Assembly (NCBI GenBank): GCA_963709185.1
Contig: CAVPVQ010000006.1
Location: 279,998-343,997, forward strand
Length of the DNA: 64,000 nucleotides
Reading direction: 5' to 3'
From: Roseiarcus sp963709185
GTDB lineage: Bacteria > Pseudomonadota > Alphaproteobacteria > Rhizobiales > Beijerinckiaceae
The notes under the pieces were generated by a model. It was not told the DNA's origin. It saw only the letters and a list, made by a program, of their open reading frames with translations, and searched no databases. Positions 45,094-54,825 of this stretch are shown in pieces. Position 1 is the first letter of the stretch. Every line of letters begins with the position of its first letter. The translations under genes were made by a program, and so were the position numbers.

Positions 45094-45537
45094 CTAGCCG
45101 CTGTGCGTATGGTTGATCACCAGCCAGTATTTCCCGATGTCGCGCACCGATTCGGTGAACTGTTCGAAATCGACCGGTTTGACGATGTAGCTGTTGGCGC
45201 CCACGTCATAGGTGCGCATCACGTCTCTCTCCTCGCTGGAGGAGGTGAGCACGACGACCGGAATCCCGCAGGTGCGCGGATCGCCCTTGATGCGCTTGAG
45301 CACCTCGTGGCCGTCGATCTTCGGCAATTTGAGGTCCAGCAGGACGACCCGCGGCCTCTTGGGAACCTGCTGGTCGGCGCTCGATTCGGGTCCGAACAGG
45401 AAGTCGAGCGCTTCCACGCCGTCGCGCGCCACATGGATGGTGTTGGCGAGATTGGCGGTCTTGAAGGCGTGCAGGGTGAGGGTGACGTCATTCGGATTGT
45501 CCTCGACCAGCAGGATTTCCGCGCATTGTCCCACCAT
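45094..45537 (-). CDS. single-domain response regulator, Rcp1 type
   Basis: This 147-residue receiver has phosphoacceptor D68 in L-L-D-L-K-L-P-K-I-D-G and K120 in Y-I-V-K-P-V-D-F. The sequence type (E-I-L-L-V-E-D-N-P-N-D-V, A-R-D-G-V-E-A-L-D-F-L-F, and a C-terminal helix ending Y-W-L-V-I-N) is that of Rcp1, the partner of Cph1-like kinases. No output domain is present. It lies just upstream of the chemosensory operon on the same strand, whose last gene has a Cph1-type kinase module, so the two may be a pair (inference). Confidence 0.9.
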   Translation of the reverse strand: MVGQCAEILLVEDNPNDVTLTLHAFKTANLANTIHVARDGVEALDFLFGPESSADQQVPKRPRVVLLDLKLPKIDGHEVLKRIKGDPRTCGIPVVVLTSSSEERDVMRTYDVGANSYIVKPVDFEQFTESVRDIGKYWLVINHTHSG

Positions 45538-45740
45538 GATCGGGAAGCCCCGTTGTGAAGCCGAACGTCGCGCGGCGACCGCCCGTTATCCTCGCCGAAT
45601 CAATTGCTACTCTAGGTTGCAATCATAAACGAATCGTATACTTTTACGAGTGACAAAATGAATAGGATCGCATGGCGAACGGCTGCCGAGCGTACAGATC
45701 GACCGCCCTGTCGGTCGGCCGGCGGCCTGTCTGACGCAGC

Positions 45741-46973
45741 CTATGCCGTGAGCAAGGACTTGAGCTTCACGTCCGGCGAAGTCAGGCTCGCGGGGTCGGG
45801 CGCCGCGCGGCGCGCGATCAGCATTTCCGCCAGTCGCACGTCCCTGGCGATCTTGCCGAGCGGCCCCACCGCGCTGGCGGCGACCAAACGGCCGTCTTCG
45901 GCAAGGTGAAACAGCATCAGCGCGCCGTCGCCAAGATCGCGCCGGGCGACGGCGCACCCCTCGTCGGCGAGGCCGGCGATCTGCACACAGAGATCGTGCT
46001 GGTCCGACCAGAACCATGGAATCGCGGCGTAGGGAGCGACCGCGCCAAGCATGCTGCGCGCGACGAATGCGCCATGGTCCTGTGCGTTGCGCCAGGCCTC
46101 GAGGCGGATGCGGCGCCCATCGTACAAGGGATGTGGAAAGGACGCGCAATCGCCGATCGCGAAAATATCGGGATCGGAGGTGCGCAAGGCGCCGTCGACC
46201 GCGACGCCGTTGTCGACGGCGAGGCCGCAGGAGGCGGCGAGCGCCGTGTCTGGAGCCGCCCCAACTCCCGCCACAACGTGATCCGCCTCGATCCGCCGTC
46301 CGTCCTCCAGGATGACCGCCGCGCCGTCGGCGCTTCGCTCGATCGAGGCGATGCGCGCCCCGAGGATCAGTTCGACCCCCGCCCGTTGGTGGCGGCGCGC
46401 GACGATCTCGGCGATTTCGGCGGGAACGCCCCGGATCATGATGCGCGGCGCGGCTTCGACGACCGTCACGGCGCAGCCGCGGGAAACCGCGCTGGAGGCC
46501 AGTTCGAGACCGATGAAGCCGGCGCCGATGATCGCAATGCGCGCGCCCGCGACGAAGCGCCGGCGCAGCGCGAGAGCGTCGGCGTAGCCGCGCAGAACGA
46601 GGCAGGCTTCGGGATCGCCGATCGCCAGGCGGCGCGGCGCGGCGCCGGTCGCAAGGCACAGGCGGTCATAGCCGAAACGCCGTCCGTCCGAGGCGACGAC
46701 CTGATGCGCGCCGCGATCGAGCGCGACGATGCTGAGGCCGCCGACCCAGCTCACGCCGCGCTCCTCCAGCGCCGCGGCCTGCGCGATGACCGACGGCGAA
46801 GGCTCCTCGCGGCTGGTGAGCACCGCCTTCGACAGCGGTGGGCGCTCGTAGGGCGGCAACGCTTCGGCGCCGATCATCGTCACTGCGCCGGCGAACCCCT
46901 CCTCACGCAGCGCGACCGCCGCGCGCGCGCCAGCCTCGCCCGCCCCGACGATGACGATTCTGCGCGCGCTCAC
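45741..46973 (-). CDS. mocF: FAD-dependent ferredoxin reductase, MocF-like
   Basis: This 410-residue reductase passes electrons from NAD(P)H to a ferredoxin. It has an N-terminal FAD site I-V-G-A-G-E-A-G-A-R, a central NAD site I-I-G-A-G-F-I-G-L-E, I-F-A-I-G-D-C-A for FAD and a C-terminal reductase domain. It starts with GTG at 46973, which overlaps the ferredoxin gene stop, so the two proteins are produced together. With the MocE-like ferredoxin and MocD-like oxygenase it completes a three-component oxygenase like mocDEF of rhizopine-degrading rhizobia. Confidence 0.85.
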   Translation of the reverse strand: MSARRIVIVGAGEAGARAAVALREEGFAGAVTMIGAEALPPYERPPLSKAVLTSREEPSPSVIAQAAALEERGVSWVGGLSIVALDRGAHQVVASDGRRFGYDRLCLATGAAPRRLAIGDPEACLVLRGYADALALRRRFVAGARIAIIGAGFIGLELASSAVSRGCAVTVVEAAPRIMIRGVPAEIAEIVARRHQRAGVELILGARIASIERSADGAAVILEDGRRIEADHVVAGVGAAPDTALAASCGLAVDNGVAVDGALRTSDPDIFAIGDCASFPHPLYDGRRIRLEAWRNAQDHGAFVARSMLGAVAPYAAIPWFWSDQHDLCVQIAGLADEGCAVARRDLGDGALMLFHLAEDGRLVAASAVGPLGKIARDVRLAEMLIARRAAPDPASLTSPDVKLKSLLTA

Positions 46974-47287
46974 GCCAATTGCAGTTTGACGCGCCCGTTC
47001 TCGACCTTCACGGGATAGGTCCTAAGATCGACGCATACCGGCGCGCCTTTCGCGGCGCCGGTGCGAAAGTCGAAGCGGCCGTTGTGCTTCGGGCATTCGA
47101 TGATCACGCCCATCACCAGACCGTCGGCGAGATGCGCCTCCTCGTGCGTGCAAAACCCGTCGATCGCGAAATAGCGGTCATCGTCCGATCGAACGATCGC
47201 GAAAGTGCGGCCGCCATGATCGAACCGGATGACGTCCTCCTGTTCGATCTCGTCGGCGGCGCAGGCGTCGACCCATTCCGCAGCCAT
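46970..47287 (-). CDS. mocE: Rieske-type [2Fe-2S] ferredoxin, MocE family
   Basis: This 105-residue soluble Rieske ferredoxin has cluster ligands C46-x-H48 (F-C-T-H-E-E) and C65-x2-H68 (E-C-P-K-H-N-G-R-F-D). The sequence V-I-R-F-D-H-G-G-R-T-F-A, H-L-A-D-G-L-V-M and K-G-A-P-V-C-V-D-L-R-T-Y-P-V-K-V is characteristic of the MocE family. GGGGAGA upstream supports the ATG at 47287. It would shuttle electrons from the reductase to the desaturase-like oxygenase encoded 23 bases upstream. Confidence 0.9.
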   Translation of the reverse strand: MAAEWVDACAADEIEQEDVIRFDHGGRTFAIVRSDDDRYFAIDGFCTHEEAHLADGLVMGVIIECPKHNGRFDFRTGAAKGAPVCVDLRTYPVKVENGRVKLQLA

Positions 47288-47310
47288 CGCATCTCTCCCC
47301 GTTTGGCGCC

Positions 47311-48408
47311 TCAAACGAACCGTTTACTCGCCGTGACAAACTGCGCGCCGTGATTGTAGGGAACGGCTTTGGCCGGGTTCGGCAGCTTCCGTTCGACGAA
47401 GTAGTTCGGATCCTTCAACTGCCGGGCGAGCGCGGGCAGGATTTCGCGATAAGCCTCGATCGTGCTGGCGTAGGGCGTCGGACAATCGGCTTTGACCGCC
47501 TCATGCAGTCTTGGCAGGGCGTGATACGGCACCATCGGAAACATGTGGTGTTCGACGTGGTAGTTCATGTTCCAGTAGAGAAAGCGGAAGATGGGATTCA
47601 TGTAGACCGTCCGGCTGTTGAGCCGGTGATCGAGAACGTCCTCGGCGAGTCCGGCGTGCTGCGTCAGGCCGAAGTAGATCACGAGGAATGCGCCATAGAA
47701 GCTGGGCAGGCCGATCAGCATCGCCGGCAGGATCGACCCGGTCAGCATGCAGGCGGCGGCGGTCGCCGCGAAAATCGCCGCATAGATCCGCGCGACCAGA
47801 TAGACCTTCCATCGCTCCATTTCCGGGACGAACGTCGCCTCCTCTTCGGTCAGCCGTCCGAGGCAATGGACGCCGATTTTGCGAAGCGCGTCGCTGCCCG
47901 ACTTCAACGCGAATAGGTTCAGCAGGATGCCAACCACGTCGGGCGGCCGCTTGGCGCCGATTTCGGGATCGCGCCCGACGATGATGGTGTCGGTGTGATG
48001 CCGGGTATGGCTCCAGCGCCAGATCGTCGGCTCGCGCAGGATCATGAAACAGGCGATGTTGTAGACGGCGTCGTTCATCCAGAACGTCTTGAACGCCGTT
48101 CCGTGGCCGCACTCGTGCCATCGGCTGTCGGACGACGAGCCATAGACGACGCCATAGGCGAGAAAAAACGGCGCCGCGAGCCAGCTTCCCCAGAAATAGC
48201 AGCCGAGGCCGCCGAACAGGATCAGCGCGGCGAACCAGATCGCCGTGTCGCGGATCGCCGGTCCGTCCTTGCGCTTCATCAGCTCCTTGAGGTCCTTTCG
48301 GGTGATCGGCGCCTGGTACCAGCGCGCGGCGGCGAGGCCATTCTCCAGAGCCCGCTCGCCATCGCGTCCCACCAGGCTGTAGTCGCGCGGCGTCGCCCTC
48401 ACGTTCAC
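47311..48408 (-). CDS. mocD: di-iron fatty acid desaturase-like oxygenase, MocD-like
   Basis: This 365-residue membrane di-iron enzyme of the fatty-acid desaturase/alkane hydroxylase superfamily has three histidine boxes: H98-E-C-G-H102, H134-T-R-H-H138 and H284-V-E-H-H288. Hydrophobic helices lie at about 55-90 and 200-250. The GTG at 48408 has AGGAG eight bases upstream and is preferred over longer in-frame starts. The order oxygenase, Rieske ferredoxin, reductase equals mocD-mocE-mocF, proposed to O-demethylate the rhizopine 3-O-methyl-scyllo-inosamine. A similar O- or N-demethylation of a cyclitol-like compound is the best guess. Confidence 0.85.
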   Translation of the reverse strand: MNVRATPRDYSLVGRDGERALENGLAAARWYQAPITRKDLKELMKRKDGPAIRDTAIWFAALILFGGLGCYFWGSWLAAPFFLAYGVVYGSSSDSRWHECGHGTAFKTFWMNDAVYNIACFMILREPTIWRWSHTRHHTDTIIVGRDPEIGAKRPPDVVGILLNLFALKSGSDALRKIGVHCLGRLTEEEATFVPEMERWKVYLVARIYAAIFAATAAACMLTGSILPAMLIGLPSFYGAFLVIYFGLTQHAGLAEDVLDHRLNSRTVYMNPIFRFLYWNMNYHVEHHMFPMVPYHALPRLHEAVKADCPTPYASTIEAYREILPALARQLKDPNYFVERKLPNPAKAVPYNHGAQFVTASKRFV

Positions 48409-48491
48409 CGGCCATTCTCCTGTATTGCACCTGCCGCTCCACGGCGCGTCGAACCGAAGAATAGTCCCCGGCCAGCGCCGCGCCAATCGCG

Positions 48492-48509
48492 TGATGAAAG
48501 TTTCTATCA
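48492..48509. promoter_or_regulatory. candidate LacI-type operator between mocD and lacI-family gene
   Basis: An 18-base imperfect palindrome of the form TGAT-N2-AA-N2-TT-N2-ATCA lies in the divergent region. A further inverted repeat, ATTGCA (48511-48516) with TGCAAT (48530-48535), follows it. The core GAAAGTTTCTATC (48496-48508) has a near copy upstream of the binding-protein gene. Confidence 0.5.
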
Positions 48510-48562
48510 AATTGCATCGCGCGATAGCTTGCAATATTGATCGAATCTGATGGAGTTCACCA

Positions 48563-49594
48563 ATGGTCAAGCGCCCGACGATCGCCGATCTCGCCAGCGC
48601 TTCGGGGGTCAGCGTCGCCACCGTGGACCGCGTTTTGAACCGGCGCATGCCGGTCAGCGCCGACACCGCCCGGCGCGTCGTTCTGGCCGCCGAGAGCATC
48701 GGCTATCACGCGGCGGGTCTGCTGCGCCGGCGCCACGACGAAGCGCCGCTGCGGCGGTTCGGGTTTCTGCTGCAAAAGCGCGCCGACGAATTCTACCAGC
48801 GGCTGGCGGCGCAACTTGGCGCGGAAACCGCCGCGCAAACCAATTTCCGCGGCAAATCGGTCATCGAATTTGTCGACGACATCGCCCCTTCGATCATCGC
48901 GGCCCGCATTCGGCAATTGAGCCAGAGAGCGGACGCGCTCGCGGTGGTCGCCGTGGATCATCCTCTGGTCAACGAGGCGGTCGGCGAGGCCGTCGCCAAG
49001 GGCAAGCCGGTGTTCACGCTGCTCAGCGACCTGACCTCGCCGGCCCGCGCCGGCTATCTCGGCGTCGACACGCGCAAGGCCGGACGCACCGCGGCGTGGG
49101 CGATTTCGCGCCTGGCGCCGCGCAAGCACGGCAAGATCGGCATTCTGCTGGGCAGCCATCGCTACCTCAGCCAGCAGCTCGCCGAAATCAGCTTCCGCAG
49201 CTACATGCGCGAGAACAGCCAGGAATTTCAGGTCCTGGAGCCGTTGGTCAATCTCGACGACGGGCGCATCGCCTACGAAGCGGTCGCCGACATGACGGGA
49301 AGCAATCCCGATCTGGTCGGCATCTATGTCTGCGGCGGCGGCATGGAGGGGCTGGTCAAGGCGCTGCGCGAGGAAACTCCCGGGCGCCGGCCGATCGCCG
49401 TGTGCAACGAATTGATCGCCGCCACGCGCGCCGCGCTGATCGAGGGCGTCGTCGACATGGTGTTGGGCACCCCGGTCGCGGCGCTTTCCGCCCGGATCGT
49501 CGCGGTGATGGCGCGGGCCTGCGAGGGCGTCAGCCTCGAGGGAATGGAGCAGATTCTGCTGCCGGCGGAGATCTACATTCGCGAAAACATCTGA
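48563..49594 (+). CDS. LacI family transcriptional regulator
   Basis: This 343-residue LacI regulator has an N-terminal helix-turn-helix (T-I-A-D-L-A-S-A-S-G-V-S-V-A-T-V-D-R-V-L-N) and a periplasmic-binding-protein-like effector domain. It lies between the divergent mocDEF-like genes and the downstream ABC transporter, and probably controls both. The effector domain is RbsB-like, which suggests a sugar or cyclitol ligand. The identity of the inducer is inference. Confidence 0.92.
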   Translation: MVKRPTIADLASASGVSVATVDRVLNRRMPVSADTARRVVLAAESIGYHAAGLLRRRHDEAPLRRFGFLLQKRADEFYQRLAAQLGAETAAQTNFRGKSVIEFVDDIAPSIIAARIRQLSQRADALAVVAVDHPLVNEAVGEAVAKGKPVFTLLSDLTSPARAGYLGVDTRKAGRTAAWAISRLAPRKHGKIGILLGSHRYLSQQLAEISFRSYMRENSQEFQVLEPLVNLDDGRIAYEAVADMTGSNPDLVGIYVCGGGMEGLVKALREETPGRRPIAVCNELIAATRAALIEGVVDMVLGTPVAALSARIVAVMARACEGVSLEGMEQILLPAEIYIRENI

Positions 49595-49618
49595 TCGCGC
49601 GCCGGCGCGATAGATTTT
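49594..49618 (+). terminator. terminator-like hairpin after LacI gene
   Basis: A 7-bp stem (ATCGCGC 49594-49600, GCGCGAT 49605-49611) with a 4-base loop is followed by AGATTTT. It directly overlaps the end of the regulator gene and probably separates it from the transporter genes. Confidence 0.5.
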
Positions 49619-49972
49619 GACAGATTCTCGCCGACGACCGCCCTGCGCAGTTGATTTCTCCGGCAGATGGAATATTTATTCCAAATCTGGCGACGATGGT
49701 CGAAAAGTTCTATCTGAGCGGATGCGCGCGACGTCGGGGTCCGGCGCCGCGCGACAAGCTCCGGGGAATTCCGGCTTGTCGTCGTCCGACGATCGCGCTT
49801 CCGCTGTCGGGAAGCGTCGATTGGTCCAGGGTCCGAAACGACCAAAAATAACGTTCGGACCCGTCCTGGCGCTACGTTCTGGCCGCCAGGCGCAACGTCC
49901 GGAAATGAACCGGCGCCAACGGTCAAACGCAAACACGGGCGCCGCCGGCGCTCGCAACGGAGGAAATGCTCG
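49595..49972. other. 378-base regulatory intergenic region before the ABC transporter
   Basis: No gene is supported. After the terminator-like hairpin it holds an AT-rich inverted repeat TGGAAT-N4-ATTCCA (49668-49683), extended by an outer CAGAT/ATCTG pair. It also holds GAAAAGTTCTATC (49702-49714), a near copy of the site upstream of mocD. Further on, the words ACGTTCGG, ACGTTCTGG and ACGTCCGG recur. The transporter promoter is probably here. Confidence 0.5.
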
Positions 49973-50902
49973 ATGAAGAAATATCTCATTGCGACGGCGA
50001 TGGCCGCGCTGCTGTCCAATTCGGCCTTCGCCGCCAAGATCGGCGTGTCGATGGACAAATTCGACGACAACTTCCTGACGGTGCTGCGCAACGGCATGAG
50101 CGAATACGCCAAGACCCAGCCGGGCGTGACGCTGCAGATCGAAGACGCCAAGGACGACGTCTCCAAGCAGCTCAGCCAGGTGCAGAACTTCATCGCCAAC
50201 AAGGTCGACGCGATCATCGTCAACCCCGTCGACACCAGCGCCACCGACGCCATCACCAAGGCCGCCGCCGAGGCTGGCGTGCCGCTCGTCTACGTCAATC
50301 GCGAGCCGGCGGACGTCGACAAGCTCGGACCGAAGGCCGCGTTCGTCGCCTCGAACGAAAAGGACTCCGGCACCCTGGAGACCAAGGAAATCTGCAAGCT
50401 GCTCGGCGGCAAGGGCGACATCCTGGTCATGGAGGGTGAACTCTCCAACCAGGCGGCGGTCCAGCGCACCAAGGACGTTCACGAAGTGATCGCCACGCCC
50501 GAATGCAGCGGCATGAAGATCATCGCCGAGCAGACCGCGGTGTGGGATCGCACCAAGGCGCAGAACCTGATGACCAACTGGCTGTCGAAGGGCATGAAAT
50601 ACGACGCGATCGTCTCCAACAACGACGAAATGGCGGTCGGCGCGATCCAGGCGCTCAAGGCGGCCGGCGTCGACACCAAGAAGGCGATCGTCGGCGGCGT
50701 CGATGCGACGCAGGACGCGCTGGCGTCCATGAAGGCTGGCGACCTCAAGGTGACGGTGTTCCAGGACGCCGCCGGCCAGGGCAAGGGCGCGGTCGACGCG
50801 GCGCTCAAGCTGGCCAAGGGCGAGACGGTCGAGAAGAAGGTCTACATTCCCTTCCAGCTCGTGACGCCGGCCAACATGGCCGACTTCATGAAGAAGAACT
50901 GA
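49973..50902 (+). CDS. periplasmic sugar/rhizopine-type binding protein (RbsB/MocB-like)
   Basis: This 309-residue ABC transporter binding protein has a signal peptide (M-K-K-Y-L-I-A-T-A-M-A-A-L-L, cleavage after A-F-A). Both lobes of the type I periplasmic-binding fold are visible: K-I-G-V-S-M-D-K-F-D-D-N-F-L-T-V-L, V-D-A-I-I-V-N-P-V-D-T, Y-V-N-R-E-P, and S-N-N-D-E-M-A-V-G-A-I-Q-A-L-K-A-A-G. It resembles rhizopine/inositol-binding proteins (MocB, IbpA) more than ribose-binding RbsB. The ligand is inference. A GGAGGAAA ribosome-binding site precedes the ATG. Confidence 0.88.
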   Translation: MKKYLIATAMAALLSNSAFAAKIGVSMDKFDDNFLTVLRNGMSEYAKTQPGVTLQIEDAKDDVSKQLSQVQNFIANKVDAIIVNPVDTSATDAITKAAAEAGVPLVYVNREPADVDKLGPKAAFVASNEKDSGTLETKEICKLLGGKGDILVMEGELSNQAAVQRTKDVHEVIATPECSGMKIIAEQTAVWDRTKAQNLMTNWLSKGMKYDAIVSNNDEMAVGAIQALKAAGVDTKKAIVGGVDATQDALASMKAGDLKVTVFQDAAGQGKGAVDAALKLAKGETVEKKVYIPFQLVTPANMADFMKKN

Positions 50903-51072
50903 TCAGGCCGGATGCGGCCCGGCGGACGACGTCCCGCCGGGGCGCAGAGTTCTCGTTTCGCGCGAGGCGCGACCGCGGCGTTTCCGACGATTGGAATCCA
51001 GGCTAGAATCGCACGACGCGTCGCGGCCGGCCGCCGCCGCCGCGTCGCGTTCTCAGGAAGAGCGCAACCGGC

Positions 51073-52611
<1,539 letters not shown>

Positions 52612-52644
52612 TGCGCGCCCCGAGAAGCGACAGGGAATGAGACC

Positions 52645-53676
52645 GTGACCACCGAACCCGCGCCCACGCTCGCACGGCCCATCGAAGCGCCCGCCGCGGC
52701 GCGTCGCCGTCTGCCGCCGGAGCTCAGCATTCTCGGCGTCATGATCGGCATGATGCTGCTGTTCGAAGTGCTCGGCTGGATTTTCGTCGGTCAGAGCTTC
52801 ATCGCCAATCCGCTGCGCCTCAAGATCATGATCCTGCAAGAGGCGATCATTGGCATCATCGCGGTCGGCGTCACCCAGATCATCATCATGGGCGGCATCG
52901 ATCTGTCGTCCGGCTCGCTGGTCGGCATGACCGCGATGATCGCCGCCAGCCTCGCCCAGACCGCCGGATTTTCCCACGCGATCTATCCCAGTCTGACCGG
53001 CCTCAATCCGTTCTTTCCAGTCGCCGCCGGCCTGATCTGCGGTCTCCTCGCCGGCCTGATCAACGGCAGCCTGATCGCACTGACCAAGATCCCGCCGTTC
53101 ATCGCCACGCTCGGCATGATGGTGTCGGCGCGCGGCGTCGCCGACTGGTACACCGACGGCCAGCCGATCGGCAATCTCGAGGATTCCTACGCGCTGATCG
53201 GCTCCGGCTGGTGGCCGGTGGTGATTTTCCTCGTCGTGGCGGCGATCTTCCATATCGCGCTGCGCTATACGCGCTACGGCAAGTTCACCTACGCGATCGG
53301 CGCCAATCCGCTCGCCGCGCGGGTCTCCGGCATCAACGTTGAACGCCACATCATGATCGTCTACGCGATCGGCGGCCTACTTTCGGGCCTCGCCGGCATC
53401 GTCCAGACCGCCCGCGCGATCAGCGGACAGGCCGGCGTCGGCGTCGGCTTCGAACTCGACGCGATCGCCGCGGCGGTGATCGGCGGAACCTCATTGTCGG
53501 GCGGCGTCGGCCGCCTGACCGGCACGGTGATCGGCACGGTGATCCTTGGCGTGCTGACCTCGGGCTTCACGTTCCTCAACGTTGATGCGCATTATCAGGA
53601 AATCATCAAGGGCGCCGTCATCATCGCGGCGGTGGTCGCCGACCAGTATCGCCAGCGCAAGCGCCGCGCGGCGTAG
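52645..53676 (+). CDS. sugar ABC transporter permease (RbsC-like)
   Basis: This 343-residue permease of the BPD_transp_2 family has about eight to ten hydrophobic helices. Typical motifs are I-D-L-S-S-G-S-L-V-G, A-T-L-G-M-M-V-S-A-R-G, the A-I-G-A-N-P-L-A-A-R-V-S-G-I loop and A-A-A-V-I-G-G-T-S-L-S-G-G-V-G-R. It completes a three-component importer with the two upstream genes. The first 30 residues are polar and cytoplasmic. Confidence 0.94.
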   Translation: MTTEPAPTLARPIEAPAAARRRLPPELSILGVMIGMMLLFEVLGWIFVGQSFIANPLRLKIMILQEAIIGIIAVGVTQIIIMGGIDLSSGSLVGMTAMIAASLAQTAGFSHAIYPSLTGLNPFFPVAAGLICGLLAGLINGSLIALTKIPPFIATLGMMVSARGVADWYTDGQPIGNLEDSYALIGSGWWPVVIFLVVAAIFHIALRYTRYGKFTYAIGANPLAARVSGINVERHIMIVYAIGGLLSGLAGIVQTARAISGQAGVGVGFELDAIAAAVIGGTSLSGGVGRLTGTVIGTVILGVLTSGFTFLNVDAHYQEIIKGAVIIAAVVADQYRQRKRRAA

Positions 53677-53695
53677 CGGCGGCGCCGCGCCGCCG
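53677..53695. terminator. GC-rich hairpin between convergent operons
   Basis: An 8-bp stem (CGGCGGCG 53677-53684, CGCCGCCG 53688-53695) with a 3-base loop sits between the convergent importer permease and exporter permease genes. No T-tract is present. Confidence 0.4.
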
Positions 53696-53700
53696 GCGGT

Positions 53701-54825
53701 TCAGTCCAGCGTCTCGCGGTAGAACCATGCCGCGATCGCCACCACGCAAAGGGTGAACAGCGCCATCGGCCAGAGGTCGGGCGCGATCTCGCTCCAGCCG
53801 TTGCCCTTCAGCAGCATGCCGCGCACGATGCGCATCGCATGGGTGGTCGGCAGGATTTCGCCGGCCCACTGCGCCCATTGCGGCATGCCGCGGAACGGAA
53901 ACATGAAACCCGACAGCAGGAACGACGGCATCAGCGTGAACTGCGCCAGTTGCGTCGCCTGCATCTGGTTGGCCGAAATGGTCGAGAAGGTGACGCCGAG
54001 CGCCAGGTTGCCGGCGATGAACATGCCGAGCGCGGCGAGCAGCAGGGGAATCGAGCCGCGGATCGGCAGTTGGAAAAACACCGCCGAGGCGAGGAGGATC
54101 AGCGCCACCTGGGCGTAACCGATCACCACATAGGGCGTGATCTTGGCGATCATCACCTCGAGCGGGCGCACCGGCATCGCCAGCAGGTTCTCCATGGTGC
54201 CGCGCTCACGCTCCTTGGTGATCGACAGCGTCGTCACGAACAGCGTCGAAAAGGTCAGAATGATGCAGATCAGGCCCGGCACGATGTTGAGCACCGTCAA
54301 CTGTTCAGGATTGTAGCGGGCGTGAACGACGAACTGGAACGGCGGCGTCTGAGGCTGGCTCTGGCGGATCGGCGGAAGGTCGCGTTGCAGATCGGCGCCG
54401 AGCGAAGCCAGCGCCGCGGTCGCATTGCCGATCGCCGTCGGGTCGGTCGCGTCGGCGTCGATGAGAATGGATGGGGATTCGCCGCGGTCGACCGCTCGAT
54501 CGAAGCCGGGCGGAATATTGATGACGAACAGCAGTTCGCCGCCGGCGAGACCCGCCTCCGCCTCGGCTTCACTGGCGAGCGGGCGGATGTCGTAATAGCC
54601 GGAGTTGGTCAGCGCGGCGACGATGGTGCGCTCATATTTCGAGTGCTCGCTGCTCAGCAGGCCGGTCGGCAGATTTTTCGGATCGGCGTTGATCGCATAG
54701 CCGAACAGGAACACCTGCATGATCGGTATGGCGATGATGATGCGCAGGGTCATCGCATCGCGCCGCACCTGGATCGATTCCTTGCGCAGCAGCGCGAACA
54801 GCCGTTTGAACGAGAATCCGGTCAT
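53701..54825 (-). CDS. ABC-2 type exporter permease
   Basis: This 374-residue ABC-2 permease has TM1 near residues 27-47 (I-I-I-A-I-P-I-M-Q-V-F-L-F-G-Y-A-I), a large periplasmic domain and five C-terminal helices. The amphipathic coupling segment K-E-R-E-R-G-T-M-E-N-L-L and the late F-P-F-R-G-M-P-Q-W-A-Q-W motif are typical of YbhS/YbhR and YhhJ. The start overlaps the ATPase gene stop by four bases. Only one permease gene is present, so the exporter is likely a homodimer. Confidence 0.9.
   Translation of the reverse strand: MTGFSFKRLFALLRKESIQVRRDAMTLRIIIAIPIMQVFLFGYAINADPKNLPTGLLSSEHSKYERTIVAALTNSGYYDIRPLASEAEAEAGLAGGELLFVINIPPGFDRAVDRGESPSILIDADATDPTAIGNATAALASLGADLQRDLPPIRQSQPQTPPFQFVVHARYNPEQLTVLNIVPGLICIILTFSTLFVTTLSITKERERGTMENLLAMPVRPLEVMIAKITPYVVIGYAQVALILLASAVFFQLPIRGSIPLLLAALGMFIAGNLALGVTFSTISANQMQATQLAQFTLMPSFLLSGFMFPFRGMPQWAQWAGEILPTTHAMRIVRGMLLKGNGWSEIAPDLWPMALFTLCVVAIAAWFYRETLD

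Noticed and set aside
35834..45537. Chemosensory operon as the flagellar chemotaxis operon
   Set aside because: No cheY of the flagellar type, cheD, motor or flagellar gene is present, while CheR-TPR with two CheW genes and CheA-REC fits alternative-function systems.
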